Origin: Acanthaster planci | Taxonomy: Eukaryota > Echinodermata > Asteroidea > Valvatida > Acanthasteridae | Reading direction: 5' to 3' | Length of the DNA: 64,000 nucleotides | Assembly: GCF_001949145.1 (NCBI RefSeq) | Contig: NW_019091365.1 | Location: 2,399,426 to 2,463,425, forward strand | In this document: piece by piece, positions 33,189 to 46,900 of the stretch | Numbering within the stretch: the stretch's first letter is position 1 | Layout of the letters: every line of letters begins with the position of its first letter | Position numbers and translations under genes: made by a program | Notes under the pieces: generated by a model | What the model was told of the DNA's origin: nothing | Seen by the model: the letters and a program-made list of their open reading frames with translations, nothing else | The model's database searches: none

Positions 33189-35839
33189 ATGTTTTTAAGA
33201 CAACCAGCTGCTTTGACGTTGAAAACTGGTAACACATTGTCTAGAGAGAATCTGTTGATTCTGTATTTCAAGAGTATGAATTCCAAGGCAGCATCATCCT
33301 ATTTTCAAGGTGGAAAGAGATTGACAAGATCGCAGGCCAAACTCCTTGCAAGTCAGGATCACCCATCAGCAACTGCATTTACCGAAGCAGTTGCCGAAAT
33401 AAGGAAACCCCAAATATCAAAATTAAAGAGACCACACTTGCCAGTAAGGTACGAATCTGCAGCAACAAGCCAGCTTCCTCCCCCGAAAAAATCCTCATCA
33501 AATTCAGACGATACAGACTCAAAGCCTGGAAGCTTAACACTCAAATCTAATTCCAAAGCAGGTGCAAAGGCAAATAATAATGGTGCACCTGTGGCTCAAC
33601 AAGACGAGGGTGACAAGGAAATGAGTAAAACTGCAGTGTGGGATCCGAGCCACTGGAGGGAGATGCTGGAGTTGATTAGAGAGATGCGTAAGGAGAAAGA
33701 CGCCCCTGTAGACTCCATGGGAGCAGAGAAGATAGGTGACCATGATGCAGAGCCAAAGGTAGTTGTTATGGAACCTGGGCCTTTTTTCTGCTTGGAGTCA
33801 GGACCATCTGACAAGAATACTTTCAGTTCCACCATAACGTGCTATTAAATGTTACACATGCTGGTTAACGTTACTGTTGAGAGTTAGTGAGATTGGATGT
33901 CTTTTTAGTACATCGAAACAAAAACTATTTGTGGCTGTAATTATATTCTTCCTTGGTGGTAGCCAACTTTAAGGTAACACATACTTCGGAATTTTGTTTT
34001 ATTATATGCGTTTTTAAGAAGAATAAGATCTGCTATAAAACAAGCATATTTGTTCTTATATATGGAAAATTTCATCAGGTATGTCCATGTAATTGTGTTG
34101 TGTAGAGAGTCTGTAGTCATATTTTTTTTCAGAAAAAAGTTATTCTGTAATTTTTGGGGCTGCAGGTATATCGTTACCACGTGTTACTGTCCTTACTGCT
34201 GTCCAGTCAGACCAAGGACCAGGTGACATCGGCTGCCATGATGGCTCTCAGGAATCACGGGTGCACTGTCGACAACATCCTCAAGACCTCCGACAAGAAG
34301 CTTGGAGAACTGATCTATCCTGTTGGCTTTTGGAAAGTTAGATTCCATTCCCTGGTCATCTTTTCTTTGATAGTAGTGTGACTCTAATTGGACCAACTGA
34401 CCAATGCATTATTTTCAACTTCAAAAACAAAAACTACTGTGACCTATTCTGTTGTTTGTTTTTATATTAAAGCATCAAAGCTACTTTTCTATTTTCTAGT
34501 CTTCCCCTTTCACTGTCCTTTAACCAGATGCATTCATGAGTAAAGCATCCTCCTTAAAACTACATGTAATTATGTCTTCCTGGTTGTTACTTTCCTTATT
34601 TTTACATATATATAGATGTTTCTAGGGATGTGGTATGAAATTGAGGAAAGGCATTCTTGCACTCTTGTATTCACATTCAAAAGTTACCCTTCCTAGATGG
34701 CCAGAATTCAAAGCGTGACAGTGAACAAATTGCATTTTCTGATTTTAACATGCATCTGCCACCCTATCTGTGACATGTCATGTTATACTGGAGATTCAGA
34801 AATCTGAATGAAAGTCAAGTGTTGAATTGGCTCTTTGAATGGGCAGAAAAAGATTGACTACATCAAGCGCACCACCCAGATCCTGAAGGACAAGTACAAC
34901 AGGGATATCCCAGCCACGATAGAGGAGCTGGTCAAACTGCCGGGCATCGGCCCCAAGATGGCGCACATCATCATGGACGTGGGCTGGAACAAGGTGACGG
35001 GGATCGGGGTGGATACCCACGTCCACCGCATTACCAACCGGCTGAAGTGGGTGCAGAAGCCCACAACGGCACCAGAGGAGACGCGCAAGGGCCTGGAGGG
35101 ATGGTTACCCAGGTATATTCGATCTCACTGCTGTTTCTTGTGGAGTTCCATTAGGCTGTCACCATATCAATTGGTTGCGGCCAGGAGTAATGCACAAGTT
35201 TTTTTGGAATTACCTACAGTCACTTCTCCTTCTGCGTTTGTAAGGATGTGTGTCATTCCGATATATTTTATAGCCATACCAAAAAAACACATTTGGTAGG
35301 GGTGGATCCAGGATTTTCCAAAAGTGAGGGGCATGAACTTAAAAATTTGGGGTCACGACCATAAAGTATAGGGAGGTTGCTTGGAAGCAAAACCTTTTTT
35401 TTACGCATTTGTCACATTTATAGGGCTGGGTCCCTCCCTCTTTTTCTTCTCTTCTTATTTATTAATTTTTTTGGAGAAAAAAGGGGGGTGTGTGTCCCCA
35501 ATACGCCCCCACCCCCGGATCTGCCCGTTTGAATTTGGAGCTTCATTTTATTCAGGCGTCACTCTCTGCAGCTATTAGGCACTCTAAGAGTTTAACTGTA
35601 ACGCTTCAGTTCTCATACTTCTGAACTCATTTCTTCTTGCAAATGAATTTGTGATGTATTTTCATAGGGAGTTGTGGAGCGAGGTCAACGTACTTCTGGT
35701 GGGATTTGGTCAACAGACATGCCTTCCCGTCAACCCCAAATGCTCGGAGTGTCTCTGCAAGGACTTATGCCCCTATGGGAGGTCTGCCCTGCGATACAAG
35801 AGCCCAAAGGGGAAGGAGTCGAGCCCCAGGAAGAAATAA
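33189..35839 (+). CDS. NTHL1: NTHL1, endonuclease III-like DNA glycosylase/AP lyase
   Basis: Bifunctional base-excision-repair enzyme for oxidised pyrimidines, in nucleus and mitochondria. Exons are 33189-33758, 34166-34336, 34847-35112 and 35668-35839; 1179 nt, 392 aa, phases 0, 0 and 2. The N-terminal 30 residues are basic with almost no acids, like a mitochondrial presequence; an alternative nuclear start is the ATG at 33276. Next come a low-complexity Ser/Lys region, [17 protein letters not shown] and [11 protein letters not shown]. The catalytic core has [10 protein letters not shown], HhH motif [10 protein letters not shown] with catalytic Lys284, and VDTHVHR with catalytic Asp303. The 4Fe-4S cluster ligands are C354-x6-C361-x2-C364-x5-C370. 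It is 80 residues longer than human NTHL1, all at the N-terminus. The exon 2 donor (AAA|gttaga) is weak. A TAA stop at 33177 fixes the first possible start. Confidence 0.93.
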
Positions 35840-38800
35840 ACCAGACAGGTCGGTCAGAGGACAGTAGCGGACAGTGCTTGTTAGCATGGCCCTTGGTTAC
35901 TGGACTGGAAAGCTGACCTCATGGTTTGACAGGCAACAGCTTCCCAGGTTCTTCAATTTCATTGGTTGCTGTGCGGCAACAGTTTTGTTATTCCTTGCCA
36001 TGATTGGCTGAGTTGCCATCTTCAAGCAGGCCACACATGGCACACAGACACTTATAGGGTATCCCACCATGGGGTCATCTGGACTGAAGGAGCTGGCCAA
36101 TACCAGATACAACAGCCAAAAGAAATCAATGACCATGTTCGAGCCAGGACTATAGTTGACCATAGTTCAACCAAAGCTGTCTTAAAGATGATGGTTTGGG
36201 CCATCTAGGCCAGGCCGTGAGGCATGGTCGCATCAGTAGCTGATGTCGCTTATCAGTTCGGAGGGAAACGTTCACAAGAAAAAATTGTATGTCTTTGACC
36301 ATGAGTGTTTCAAGAGTTAAAGATGTCGAAATTTGCCTGGTGAGACTGCAATGCTCAAGCATTTACTAGCGGTTGGACTATAGTTTACACCCCCACATGC
36401 CCCAAGGTAAAGCCAAAGTTAAATTCAGTGGTTACCAACACAGGTTCTGTCTACAGCTCATTCCTAACTGGTAGTCTTCCCACCCATCTTCAATGATCTG
36501 TCCTTTTATTTTTTTCTTTACACGAGTTGCTGAAACTTGAGACGTGCCAAGTCGAGAAAAAGTACAATCAAAGCAAATATGCTTCAAGAAGTTTGCACTT
36601 TTTATTTCATTAACAAAGATTATTTACACCCATTTGGCTTTTAAGACAAACACGAATCCATCCAGAAAAACAAATGCATTTTGCACTTGATATTTGTAAT
36701 CATTGAAAAACCTTTCCATATCCTATCTACATGTATATTAAAGTAACAAATATCTGTATTGTTTTATAAGAAAACTGATCATAGAACTTAAAATGATACT
36801 AATTTGCATGATGCATTTCTGGTGTTGGTCATTGCTTGCCTTTGTTTCTTTTTTTCAGGGCAGAAGAGAGCACAAAGCCAACTTAATGACTGATATGGCA
36901 AAATTATACAGCTGCTCTTATTTTCATGACACTACCTTTAATATGCTAGCAACGGATCACATGTTCATTTCACAGATCCATTAAGCAGAGAATAGAGCAT
37001 AGAGGCCAAACTGCAACAGAACTGATGCAGACTTCGGTGGATCAGCGGTGTGAAATAGGCTTCACACAAATTTTCTGCTAACCATCTAACACAAGATGAA
37101 ATTCAACCCCAGTGTTAACCACTGGAATTTGTGCACTCAAGCATTTCTAAGGAAATAACAAATGTAAATTTCAGTGAAGCTACACGACAATGCTGAGCAG
37201 CACAGCGAAGGAAACATCTGTTCAATGTAAACAGAACAAAAACTTCACGGGGATTAGGGAACACCAACATCACAAGAAGGAAGATGTCAGCTTACAAATT
37301 AAAAAAAAGATATCAAGTCAACCACTTATTAAAAAAACCACATTACAACACGTTGCATTTTTAACATTTAACGTAAAAGCGTGGAAAATTAATTAAAACT
37401 TCACGTCACCCTTTCACATCCTCTGTCCATGTATAATGCACACATAAAGGCATTACTTGTCTGTATAACAGGTTTACATGACAAATTTATAAAACATGTC
37501 AGCTTTTGAATGTTGGTCCATATGCTAGGGCAAAACAGAAAGCAGTGCAGATATCATGACATCATCAGTTATGACTGTCAAGGTGACATTCACCATTTCC
37601 TGAGATGGCTTTTCTTTCAATTTCCAGAGAGGTATTTTAAAAAGGGCTGCACTTCTGACAAGCGAATATGGACACAAGTTCTTCTTTTGAAAATAATCCT
37701 CAAACATCCGGGATAGGGGTGAGGCGGCAAGGTTCTTCTGTCCGTTTTTCTCCAGTATCACGGCAGTGCGTTTATGGTCTTCACAGTTTTTGTGGTGCAC
37801 ATTTCTAGATGAAAAGTCAGCCACATACACCTAAAATCTAAATAGTATCAAAAAGCATGATGAAATACACCTGTCGCGTTTAAAGTCATCTATGTGTTTT
37901 GAATAACATTGGTTCCTCCATATAATTCACTTGCATTTCATTACTGCCTAAAATGCCACTTGTTAATAATGCCAGCGTAAAACTTCAACATATATTGCTT
38001 TTTTGTCTAAGATAAGCAAAATGAATCATTTCAGGAGTATTCAGTCATCAACACAGCAGATATGTATTGCATTGAATTCATTTCTTGGATATGTTCTGCA
38101 TAAAACAAAACCAAACTAATGAAATACATACAGCTCGGTATAATTACATGTTCATCCCTTACCAAATTTACACTTCTGGCACAAACCAGAAACACAAGAA
38201 GATACAAATATGCTATACTCTGGAGGAAGACAAGCAAATCAATCTGCATAACAATACACTGGAGACATACTCTGTACATCCCTCATGGTCTATCCTATTT
38301 TGGATCAAAAGACAAAGGAACAAACAGGACAGCAAAATTACTCAGGTTTTCTAAGGGCCCATAACGATTTACAGAAGACTAGTACTGTACACTACAAGCA
38401 AATAAACCTTGTTCAAGTCCATCAAAAGTGAAAGTGACAGGAATCATTTTTCACAGAACTGGACTGCATGCTGTGGTGAACATGTGATGAACTCAAATTA
38501 CAAAACCGGCAAGACGCCTAACTCATACTCAAGAACACAAAACATTCCCCCAAAGCTAAACCACTCAGAAATATCCGACATAATAAAAAGTATAGCGAAC
38601 ACCTCACTAATTGGAAAAGATCTCAGAAACAGGACATCGATAGTTAAGAATCAAAAGTGGAAGGTTACTAAGGGTAAAAGTTTCGCAAAGGTGCACAACG
38701 GATACACAAACTTGTAAAAATGATTGCAACTGTTAAAATGGAATTGATTTTGGTGTAACTTTTGCTCGACCTCACCCAACTAAAAGACCTTTTAAATGAA

Positions 38801-40739
38801 ATGTGTCTTGATAAACAAGCACATCAACTCATGCATGTGCTACAGTTCTGGAATGGAAACAGTTTTCTTTAGGAAGCACCTCGATTTTACACTAGGCTAT
38901 TTCATTGGTTTCTGCAACTTGGGATTACTTTGGACAGAAAAGCTTTAATTGTATTCATTAAAAGAGGCACTGACAATATTTATAAAAATTAGTAATTTAG
39001 TCCATTTGTAAAAAAATTGGCACCACTGCATTTCCGAATAAAATTCCTTTGGAGCTAAGTTTCCTAACAATGGCACTCCATCATATGCTGTACATCTTTC
39101 ATTTTTCCCCGGATCAGTACTGCGCTTGCGAGTCAGTGCAATCCTATGCTGGCGGGACACTTTTCAGAAGTTGAGTGGCTGAGCAGAGAATTCATATCAG
39201 CAGGGATGCTTCATGCACAATTACACCCATAACTTACATATAGCGTCATCCTTAATACACTTTGTACAATCTTGGCCTTGGGCCAAATCCACACTGGTCT
39301 CCAAATTTATAGGTATGTATTGACTCGGGCCATTTTTCCCAGACCTCAGCTTTATCTTCTCCTTGGACTCAACCCCTGGCCCATCTTGAAAAGCATCTTT
39401 CTTGGTTGAATCCCCTCCCCACTTAAAGATATCTAAGTTTTGAACCTACATTAATGTGTGCAGAATCTGATATGCTGTGTAGCAGGTAAGAGCCTGTGGG
39501 TGAAGAACCTCATGCATTCATACCATGCATTGGGCAAAGAGTGTCCAACTTTCATTAGAATGTGCACAAACCTACAGCACTGTTACAGAGGAGTGAAGTT
39601 GAACATGGCCACAGTGACACTTAAGTGTTCTTCCTCCTTTTTCTTCACAGAGGGGACGCCTGCACCAAGAATACATTGCACAAAATAATTTTGGGTTAAG
39701 GGTCAATTTAAGTTTGGACCTAAAAATTGCAATGCTCAATCCAAAGATAAAGAAGAAGCATGGGTTTAGAAAAAACCTCATCAATATCTGCAGCTTGGCT
39801 GCATGAACAAAGACTCTCATGACTGTCCATGCTTTTGGTATCCAGTACCAGAAAATCTGTACAAAAATGCATAGCCAAAATATAAATTTTTTCAAGACTA
39901 GTCCCAGCTCACTTTGCCAATGAATGAAACTCAGATAAGATTTCTTCCATATAAAGAGTCCTTACACATCAAGTGCCTTGATAAGTTTGGAGAACAGTGA
40001 GTAATCAATATCACCGAACATGGTTATTCAGCCAACAATTTCAGTTCAGCCAGAAAATCATTCTACCGATAGTTCCAACCTGGGCACCAACCTAACTCGG
40101 GCTTTTTTCTGCCACAAAGTTTGGAAAATCTTTACACCACTACATGTATTAGACAAACATCTCACCACAGTCTTTCCAACGTTTGGCCAAGCTGTACTAA
40201 TTAAAAAAACTCATACCAAAGCCAACCGGTGATGCATTCAAGTACTTACTGGCAACACCTGAATTGAACTATGTCCTTCAGATTGAATGGAGCTGCAGAG
40301 TCAAAACAGATCACCAGGCTCAAAAGCACTTTCATTTGAGTACACAAGTTAACATTTAAAATCTCATATGAAATGTATTGCTTGTCGGCTACCTTTGCAT
40401 AAATGTATATTTTTTTGCAGCTCCAGATAATGGTGCCCTATACTTCCTGAAACAGGAAGTCCTTGTAAAATGTTGGCTACACTAACAATATTCAATCAAC
40501 CATTTTGTATCTTTTAAAATGCCACACAAAGAGTATTAAAATACACCAACATAAAACTTTCCTTCCCCAACATTCACAATAAATCAGCATTATAAACTAC
40601 TACACTGCTTTTATTAAAAGAAAAAAAACAATTGTCCGTCCAAAATTCTTACAGAAATATTCCAAAACATTTCTCAAGAAAGAATCGTACAAATGGATCA
40701 GTGCAGAGGTTAAGATTTTGGTTTTTTTTTGGCAATTCA
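35840..40739. other. NTHL1-SDK spacer with SDK 3' UTR
   Basis: A 4.9-kb stretch between two convergent genes with no gene that I can support. Downstream of NTHL1 the AATAAA hexamer at 35835-35840 overlaps the stop codon. On the minus strand an AATAAA (plus TTTATT at 40610-40615) lies 125 bases past the SDK stop. Open frames here, up to about 100 codons, show no family motifs and AT-rich composition. Confidence 0.45.
40610..40615 (-). terminator. Candidate SDK poly(A) signal
   Basis: AATAAA on the minus strand 125 bases after the Sidekick stop codon. Others lie further downstream, so 3' UTR length is uncertain. Confidence 0.35.
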
Positions 40740-40970
40740 CTATACAAAGGAGGAGAACCCATGCAGCGGGGCTCGGGAACCAGCCGGCATACCAGCCAGC
40801 CCATTTATGTGGATGCTATGCATGTCAGACTCGCTGTCCGTGTAGCTGTAGGCCTTGGGGCCTTTCTGCCGCTTCCAAGAGTGGCTGGGGTAGGCGCTGG
40901 CGGGTACACTGGCATAGTGGTTGACAAAGGAGTGCGGGTCTTCGGTGTACTCAATGTCGCTCTCCGAACC
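40740..40970 (-). CDS. SDK: SDK last exon: conserved cytoplasmic C-terminus with PDZ ligand
   Basis: 77 codons including TAG, phase 0. It encodes GSESDIEYTEDPHSFVNHY, then SHSWKRQKGPKAYSYTDSES and ends APLHGFSSFV. The GFSSFV end is the Sidekick hallmark that binds MAGI-type PDZ proteins. Tyr-rich motifs upstream could be phosphorylation sites. Confidence 0.9.
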   Translation of the reverse strand, partial: GSESDIEYTEDPHSFVNHYASVPASAYPSHSWKRQKGPKAYSYTDSESDMHSIHINGLAGMPAGSRAPLHGFSSFV

Positions 40971-43900
40971 CTGATGGGGAAAGGGGGTTGAGACAGGGAG
41001 ATTCAATTTAAAGAACATTTCCACAGGTACAAATGGTGCTTGGGAACTTTGAACAATCTTGTACTACACCAACCCTACTCTGCATCAGACTACACGCCGA
41101 TTACAGCATAGAAGTTGGAAAAATCAAACTAATGTATGAAAGGTTAGTTAATCTGAGACAGTCACTTGCAAAACTGGGTGCATATATTCTTCCAATTCCG
41201 TTTAATACTGAAAAGTTTGCACTGTAGATATGCTTTACAAGTGAAGTCACCCTAGAAAGAAAAAAGGAGCAATCCCATGAAGGGTTGTCAAACCTCTTAA
41301 AATATGATGTTTAAAAGACACCCAAAGCAGTGCCCTTAAACAATAACTCTTTATGATGATGTATATTCAAGTGCATAGAATTTGCCTACATTTGCATATA
41401 AAATAGGTTTAATTAGCATACAGCCACCAATGCCCATGTATATACAAATGCACTGCTCATTGATATTCAACCAGCCAAACAAAATCTGATTTCAAATACA
41501 CATTAGGAAAGTGCTAAAATGAAGCTGCTTGGAAGGTTTACCTTAGAGCCACAGGAAGACTGAAAGAAAGCAGTGGCAAGCACAGAGGTATGGAAAGTTT
41601 CCCGCATGAAAATAAGAATAGGAGAAAAATAGAGGGGAACATGTTTTAGTTTGAAGACTAACAACGAAAATATAGCAATACTGGTGTTTACAGGTTGTAA
41701 GATAATGAAGCATGAGACGCTCCAGGTAGACACTAGCATGGTTGCGACATTGTATGATAAAGTAAATCGAGAGAATGCGTTATGAGTTATTCTCAATGTC
41801 GTCTTCATCTCAAATTTCCTATGAACCCCTTCAATCTGTCATGGCTATGGCTTCTCAATGTGGCGAGTGAGGGACAAAAGCCATAGTCACAAGATGCCCT
41901 GGTGCAATCTGCTATCAGTGAAATGTGTCCATGAGGTAACCTATGAGTTTGTGGTAGTAACCTTTGACCCAAAGTACCCATTTCCACCCTTTTAGAATTA
42001 ATCAAAATAATTTTCAATTAACCCTCTCCCTAAACAAAAAAACTGAGGGCACATTAAAACTTGCTTCAGGAGCACTGATAGTTTACAGCTTTGTTATCTT
42101 CCAAACCATCGATTTCTTTCCATGAAATTAACTAAACCAGGCATAAAAATAAAACCACAACCCTATTCTTAAAGAAGTGGCAACCACAAACAAAATGCAA
42201 ACGAAAGATGGCGACCCAAAACCAAGCCAATGGCTCAATTCTTCATCACAGATAGACAAAAGCAACTGCAAATGAAGTAAACTGAGAGAGTTCTGTCGTG
42301 TGAGAGGTTAGAGTTGAGTAAACTGGATCCCCTACCTGGGAGTCGGTCTGAGACTGCAGGTCGGCCTTCTCCGTCAGGCTGGAGGTCTCATCTTGCTCCC
42401 GGCTGGGCTGTCGGTGGACGGCCTCGTAGTGCTTGCTCTCCTCCTCCTCGGAATACTGGATGCTGCCCGGGCTGGGCCTAGGAGGGGGTCTGGAAGCGCA
42501 AAAGAGAAAGGGGTGATCTATCTGTTTTGAAGAATCCAAAGTGGCAGAAGGATTGTATCTCATAATTGGTTGGATCATGATGAATCTGATACTAAATTAA
42601 ATTAGGATCATGGAATATTGAGTTTCTGGAATGATGCAGCAGTGTGCACACCAAAACTAGGGTATAAGCTCCCTTTATACATATAGATGCATATTATCAT
42701 TGTTATCATTAACGATCGGTAGAGATTCTGTGCAAAGTTCTTCATTGATATTTAAACCATCATGCCTTCATCTGGGACTGCCTTAATTTCAATTTCAGCC
42801 GATGACTGAAGTGTACTACTGTCGCACCAACCAACCTGGTGTACGAATTGGTCCGCGAGTAGATCCCATTTCTGTTGCCGCCCCTGCCCCTACCCCGGCC
42901 CCGCCCCCCAGTGGACCGGCCATTGGTCCCGTTGCCCTGCTGCATCTCGAAGGTGTCTGACAAGTTGCCGTCATGGATGCTGACTGGATCGTCCAGATTG
43001 ACGCGGCTATGAGCTTTCCTCTCTGCAGTCAAGGGAATAGGACATTGCTTTCACATGTCAAACTAAACTTTACCTTCCATGAAACAATTTTCACAGGGTC
43101 TACTTTTTTACATCACAGTTGTGTTTTTCCTACAAGTGGCTGCTAAAACTACTGCTGGCCATTGGTAATAAAGTAAGAGTAATTCACAAAATGTTAGAAA
43201 TTCCATGCAGCCATCAAAACAATACGCCTACTGCTAAGTAATAAATGAAACTACAACCCTCTTCAAAATTAATGGGAAAAAAGTACCCTTCTGAACGAAT
43301 ATGTGGTAAAACTGAAAACCAACCAAAGGGTGACTTTTCTGCAAACTCTGGCTGCCCATTCAACGTGTAGGGCAAAACGAGTTGACATTGAAGTACAAAC
43401 TGACCTTTGTAGAGGCGGCTTTTTCCCAGCATACACAAGGTGGCCGTGATGAGTATCAGAACGATGAGAACGACCAGTCCGACGATGACCAGGAACCACC
43501 ACTCCTCGTAGAACATCTTCTGGGTCAGACCTTGGGAATGAGAGGCACGGGAATAAAACAATCATGCATGAGCTGTCTCTCCAAGAATGTGCTGAGGATT
43601 TACTGAGGCGAGATGAGACGATCCACAAAACATCCAACAGATGGGTTGTCAAAAAGGCCAAACAAAATATCATGGCTCTTCAAGGACTGTTTACAACTAT
43701 CAAAGCATGACACAACCCTGCTTCTGACAGTGCAAAGAAGTAACAGGACTGCGAATGATTGAAAAATGGAATTTTAGGGTCAACAATTCTTAGAAATCCA
43801 GATACATCTTGAGAAATCCCACCCTTGAAGGAACCTTTCTGGACCCTCAAAAACATTGCACGGCACAGGAAATGTTCTTTGTATTTGAACTCTCAAGAGA

Positions 43901-46900
43901 GCATAATGCCTTGAAATGTTACGTGAAAGTTGTTGTAACTAGCAGCGATACGTCTTGGCTGTGTGGGTTAATGTCACGCACTGAGTTGTGGGTAAGTGCT
44001 GCACAATCTCGCAGAATCTCGTAGCAATGGAAATTAGCGAGGTGGAATGTTACGCCGTAGTGACTTGGATCTGTCATCCTCAACCCTCCAAAAATCCTCG
44101 AACATCTTCAAGACACTAGAAACTCTGATCAGGGCAGGGTCAGGCATGTGAAGCTGCCTGATTAACTTTGCAAGCAAATGCTTCTCAAAAGTCTCTTTCT
44201 CACATGATCGATTTAACTCTATCAGAAAAAACCAAAGAGGTGACACCAATGTCAAAAATCTCCTACTGCAGAAAATTTCCTCTCATTAATACCTTAAAAG
44301 AAAGTCACTATGAAAGTAAAGGAATCAAGGGTTAGTACACAAACGTTCTCCGATGTACTATTTGCGAAATATCAACCCCTTCGCTCCGGGAGACGGCAAG
44401 AGCTGCGGCTTTGTGTGAGGATTAGTGCATACCACACACAGTCTATTCACCATGCAGCTGCTGGTTCAATGGGGCCTGCTAATGGACAAAGCCTTCCATT
44501 CAGGGCATAACCACAGCCCAGCAGTCACGGTCAAAAGAAGTATCGGCGCGAAGGGGTTAAAACAAAACATGAAAACAAGTAAAATTAAACAGAAGCACAA
44601 AAGACGGACACTGTTCAATTTACTCATTTCAATGCAGTTGTTAGCACCATCAGTGGTTTCACTAATATCAAAGGCATACCTTTATAAATCGGCACTGATT
44701 TCTACATTCAATTACTGGTCTGCAGGATTCAATTCCAGTCAAAATTTAGAGGGAGCTCTTGCACAAATTTCACTGTTGAATGTCATTTATTTCTCTACTT
44801 TAAACCCTCGGAAAGTGGAGAATTTGGTAAGGAACCATTTACGTGCAGAGTGAAAATTATGTTTATTTTACTCCAGTGCATGTAGAATTGGAACCCATAA
44901 GAGTAAATTCTGGAGAAACAAAGAGGGTGATCACTTGGAACCTTGAGCCTTGGTCTAAATAACAACAATGGTAGGGGAACTGAGGTTGCAGAGGTGAAGG
45001 AATAGAAAGTCCACCACGTCACCACTTTGACTGTTCCTTTTTTTTCAGGGTTGTTCATTCCGAAACAGATCCAAATTGACAAAAAAACTGTCACTCACAC
45101 CACTCAAAGATTCAGAGAGTATTTGCCCAATGACAGATCTTTTCAAATCCATGCTCGATTCCCTCCAAACATGATCCAATTTGGGCAGCGGAAAATCCAG
45201 GCCGTCACACAACGCAGGGCTACGTGCAACTTTCCTTATCTTGATAGTGTATTTGTACAAACTGGTCACTGAGTTCTATTTGCTAACACTTGCCAGTTTT
45301 GTCATCAAATACATTTCCATGGTTATGAGTACAAATATATATACGAATATAAGTACTTAGCCGTGAGTAAGAGTTTTGAGTACTTTCTCCTGAGTGTGAG
45401 TACTACAACACTACGGCTGGCTGTTGTTTCAAGAGAAGCACGCACTGATATCTACTGTGGTTTTGCTACATTATAAAGGCGGTAAAAATCTCAAGATGCA
45501 GGACAGGAAAAAAGTCATTCTCCAGGAAGAGGGGGAAAAATGTTATCCCCTACCAATACTTGTTGGATATTAGATGCCAGTGGGGAAAACTCACCATGCA
45601 GCATACATAAAAAAAAAATCCATCATGCACTCCGTTCTCATTTATTAAAAAAACAAAGTCTGCCTCAAAACATGCAGAGTGGAAGTTTGCATCTATACCT
45701 GGGTCTGGCTGCTCAGTGTTCTCCCCTACAACAATGGACAAGAACCACAGAGTACAGGACAGATGTCATATCGGGAGTAAAACTCAATACAAGCATGGCT
45801 GCGTCGATATGGCTAGTTAACTAACGTTACTGTATGTCACATTTTAAAAGGCAAAGTTTAAGAGCTGAAATGCATGTCAATGTTCAAGTCTAGTGGGACA
45901 AATCTCAGCAAGAAGCAAGACCACATTTTTATTTCTGCTATTTTTGTCATGTTTCATTGTTCAAACTCTCAGGAAACTTGGATCATCTGCTAAGCAAAAT
46001 TTCGAGAAAGTTCTCAATCAATCATGACTGACATGTTTCGGCCGCATAACCTGTAAGACAAAAGTGATAGGAATATCAAAAGAAAGTTGCACTGCAGTCT
46101 TAATTAGCTGGAGTAATGCTTTCCACCATTACAGGAATCCCCCATGAGAGCAATGCAGGGTGTGTTCCAAATTACTCAGCTATGGCAAGGAATATCATAT
46201 GCACTTGTTGAAGCTGCCAGCTCATGGCTTTATGCATTCCCACAGATGCATGTATCATTTCAAGCCCCAGATACCAGCAAAGGCCTTAATGCATCTCCCA
46301 TAGGTACATCTGTTACTTCAAGCCGCAGCCACCAGCTACTGGCTTCCAAAAACTCTCATAGACTTGTGTGCTATTTCCAGCCGTAGCCAAATCATTTGAA
46401 CACAGCCAGGCTCAGAGTGGTCTTGGTCCCGTTACCTGCCGGGGTCTGCTTCAGCTCGGAGGTGGCCTTGGGGAAGCTGATACTCTGCTGGTTCTCTGCC
46501 ATCACACGGAACTTGTACCTGGTGGAGGTTTTCAGGTTGCCATAAGGCACGTTGTAGTACAAGGCATCTGGGCTCACGCTGTCTGTCTGGGTTTCCCATT
46601 CCGAACGGCCTGTAGCCACAGAGGCGCAAGAAATGGAGAAAATGGTTAAGTGAAGCTGTTTAATGGATATATGGAAAGGTTCAGAGAGTGATTTTCACCG
46701 AGTAACTAAACATGATAATCCAAAAACTAAATTGGATGTGTAAAATAATGAACCAAACCACTGGGCAGGCTAGTCGACCTGATTAAGAACCACAAAAGTA
46801 TCATGGGAATCAAAGCTCCAATTTCTATTCAGGTCAAGTTTGCTTTCAAAGTTCATCCATGCTGTATCCATGTCACAGCTTTTATACGACTGGCAACATT

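Noticed and set aside
37525-37830. 101-codon minus-strand open frame
   Set aside because: No motif and no coding-like composition; probably 3' UTR or spacer sequence.
38409-38717. 102-codon open frame in the NTHL1-SDK spacer
   Set aside because: Low-complexity, no family similarity seen, no splice or promoter context.
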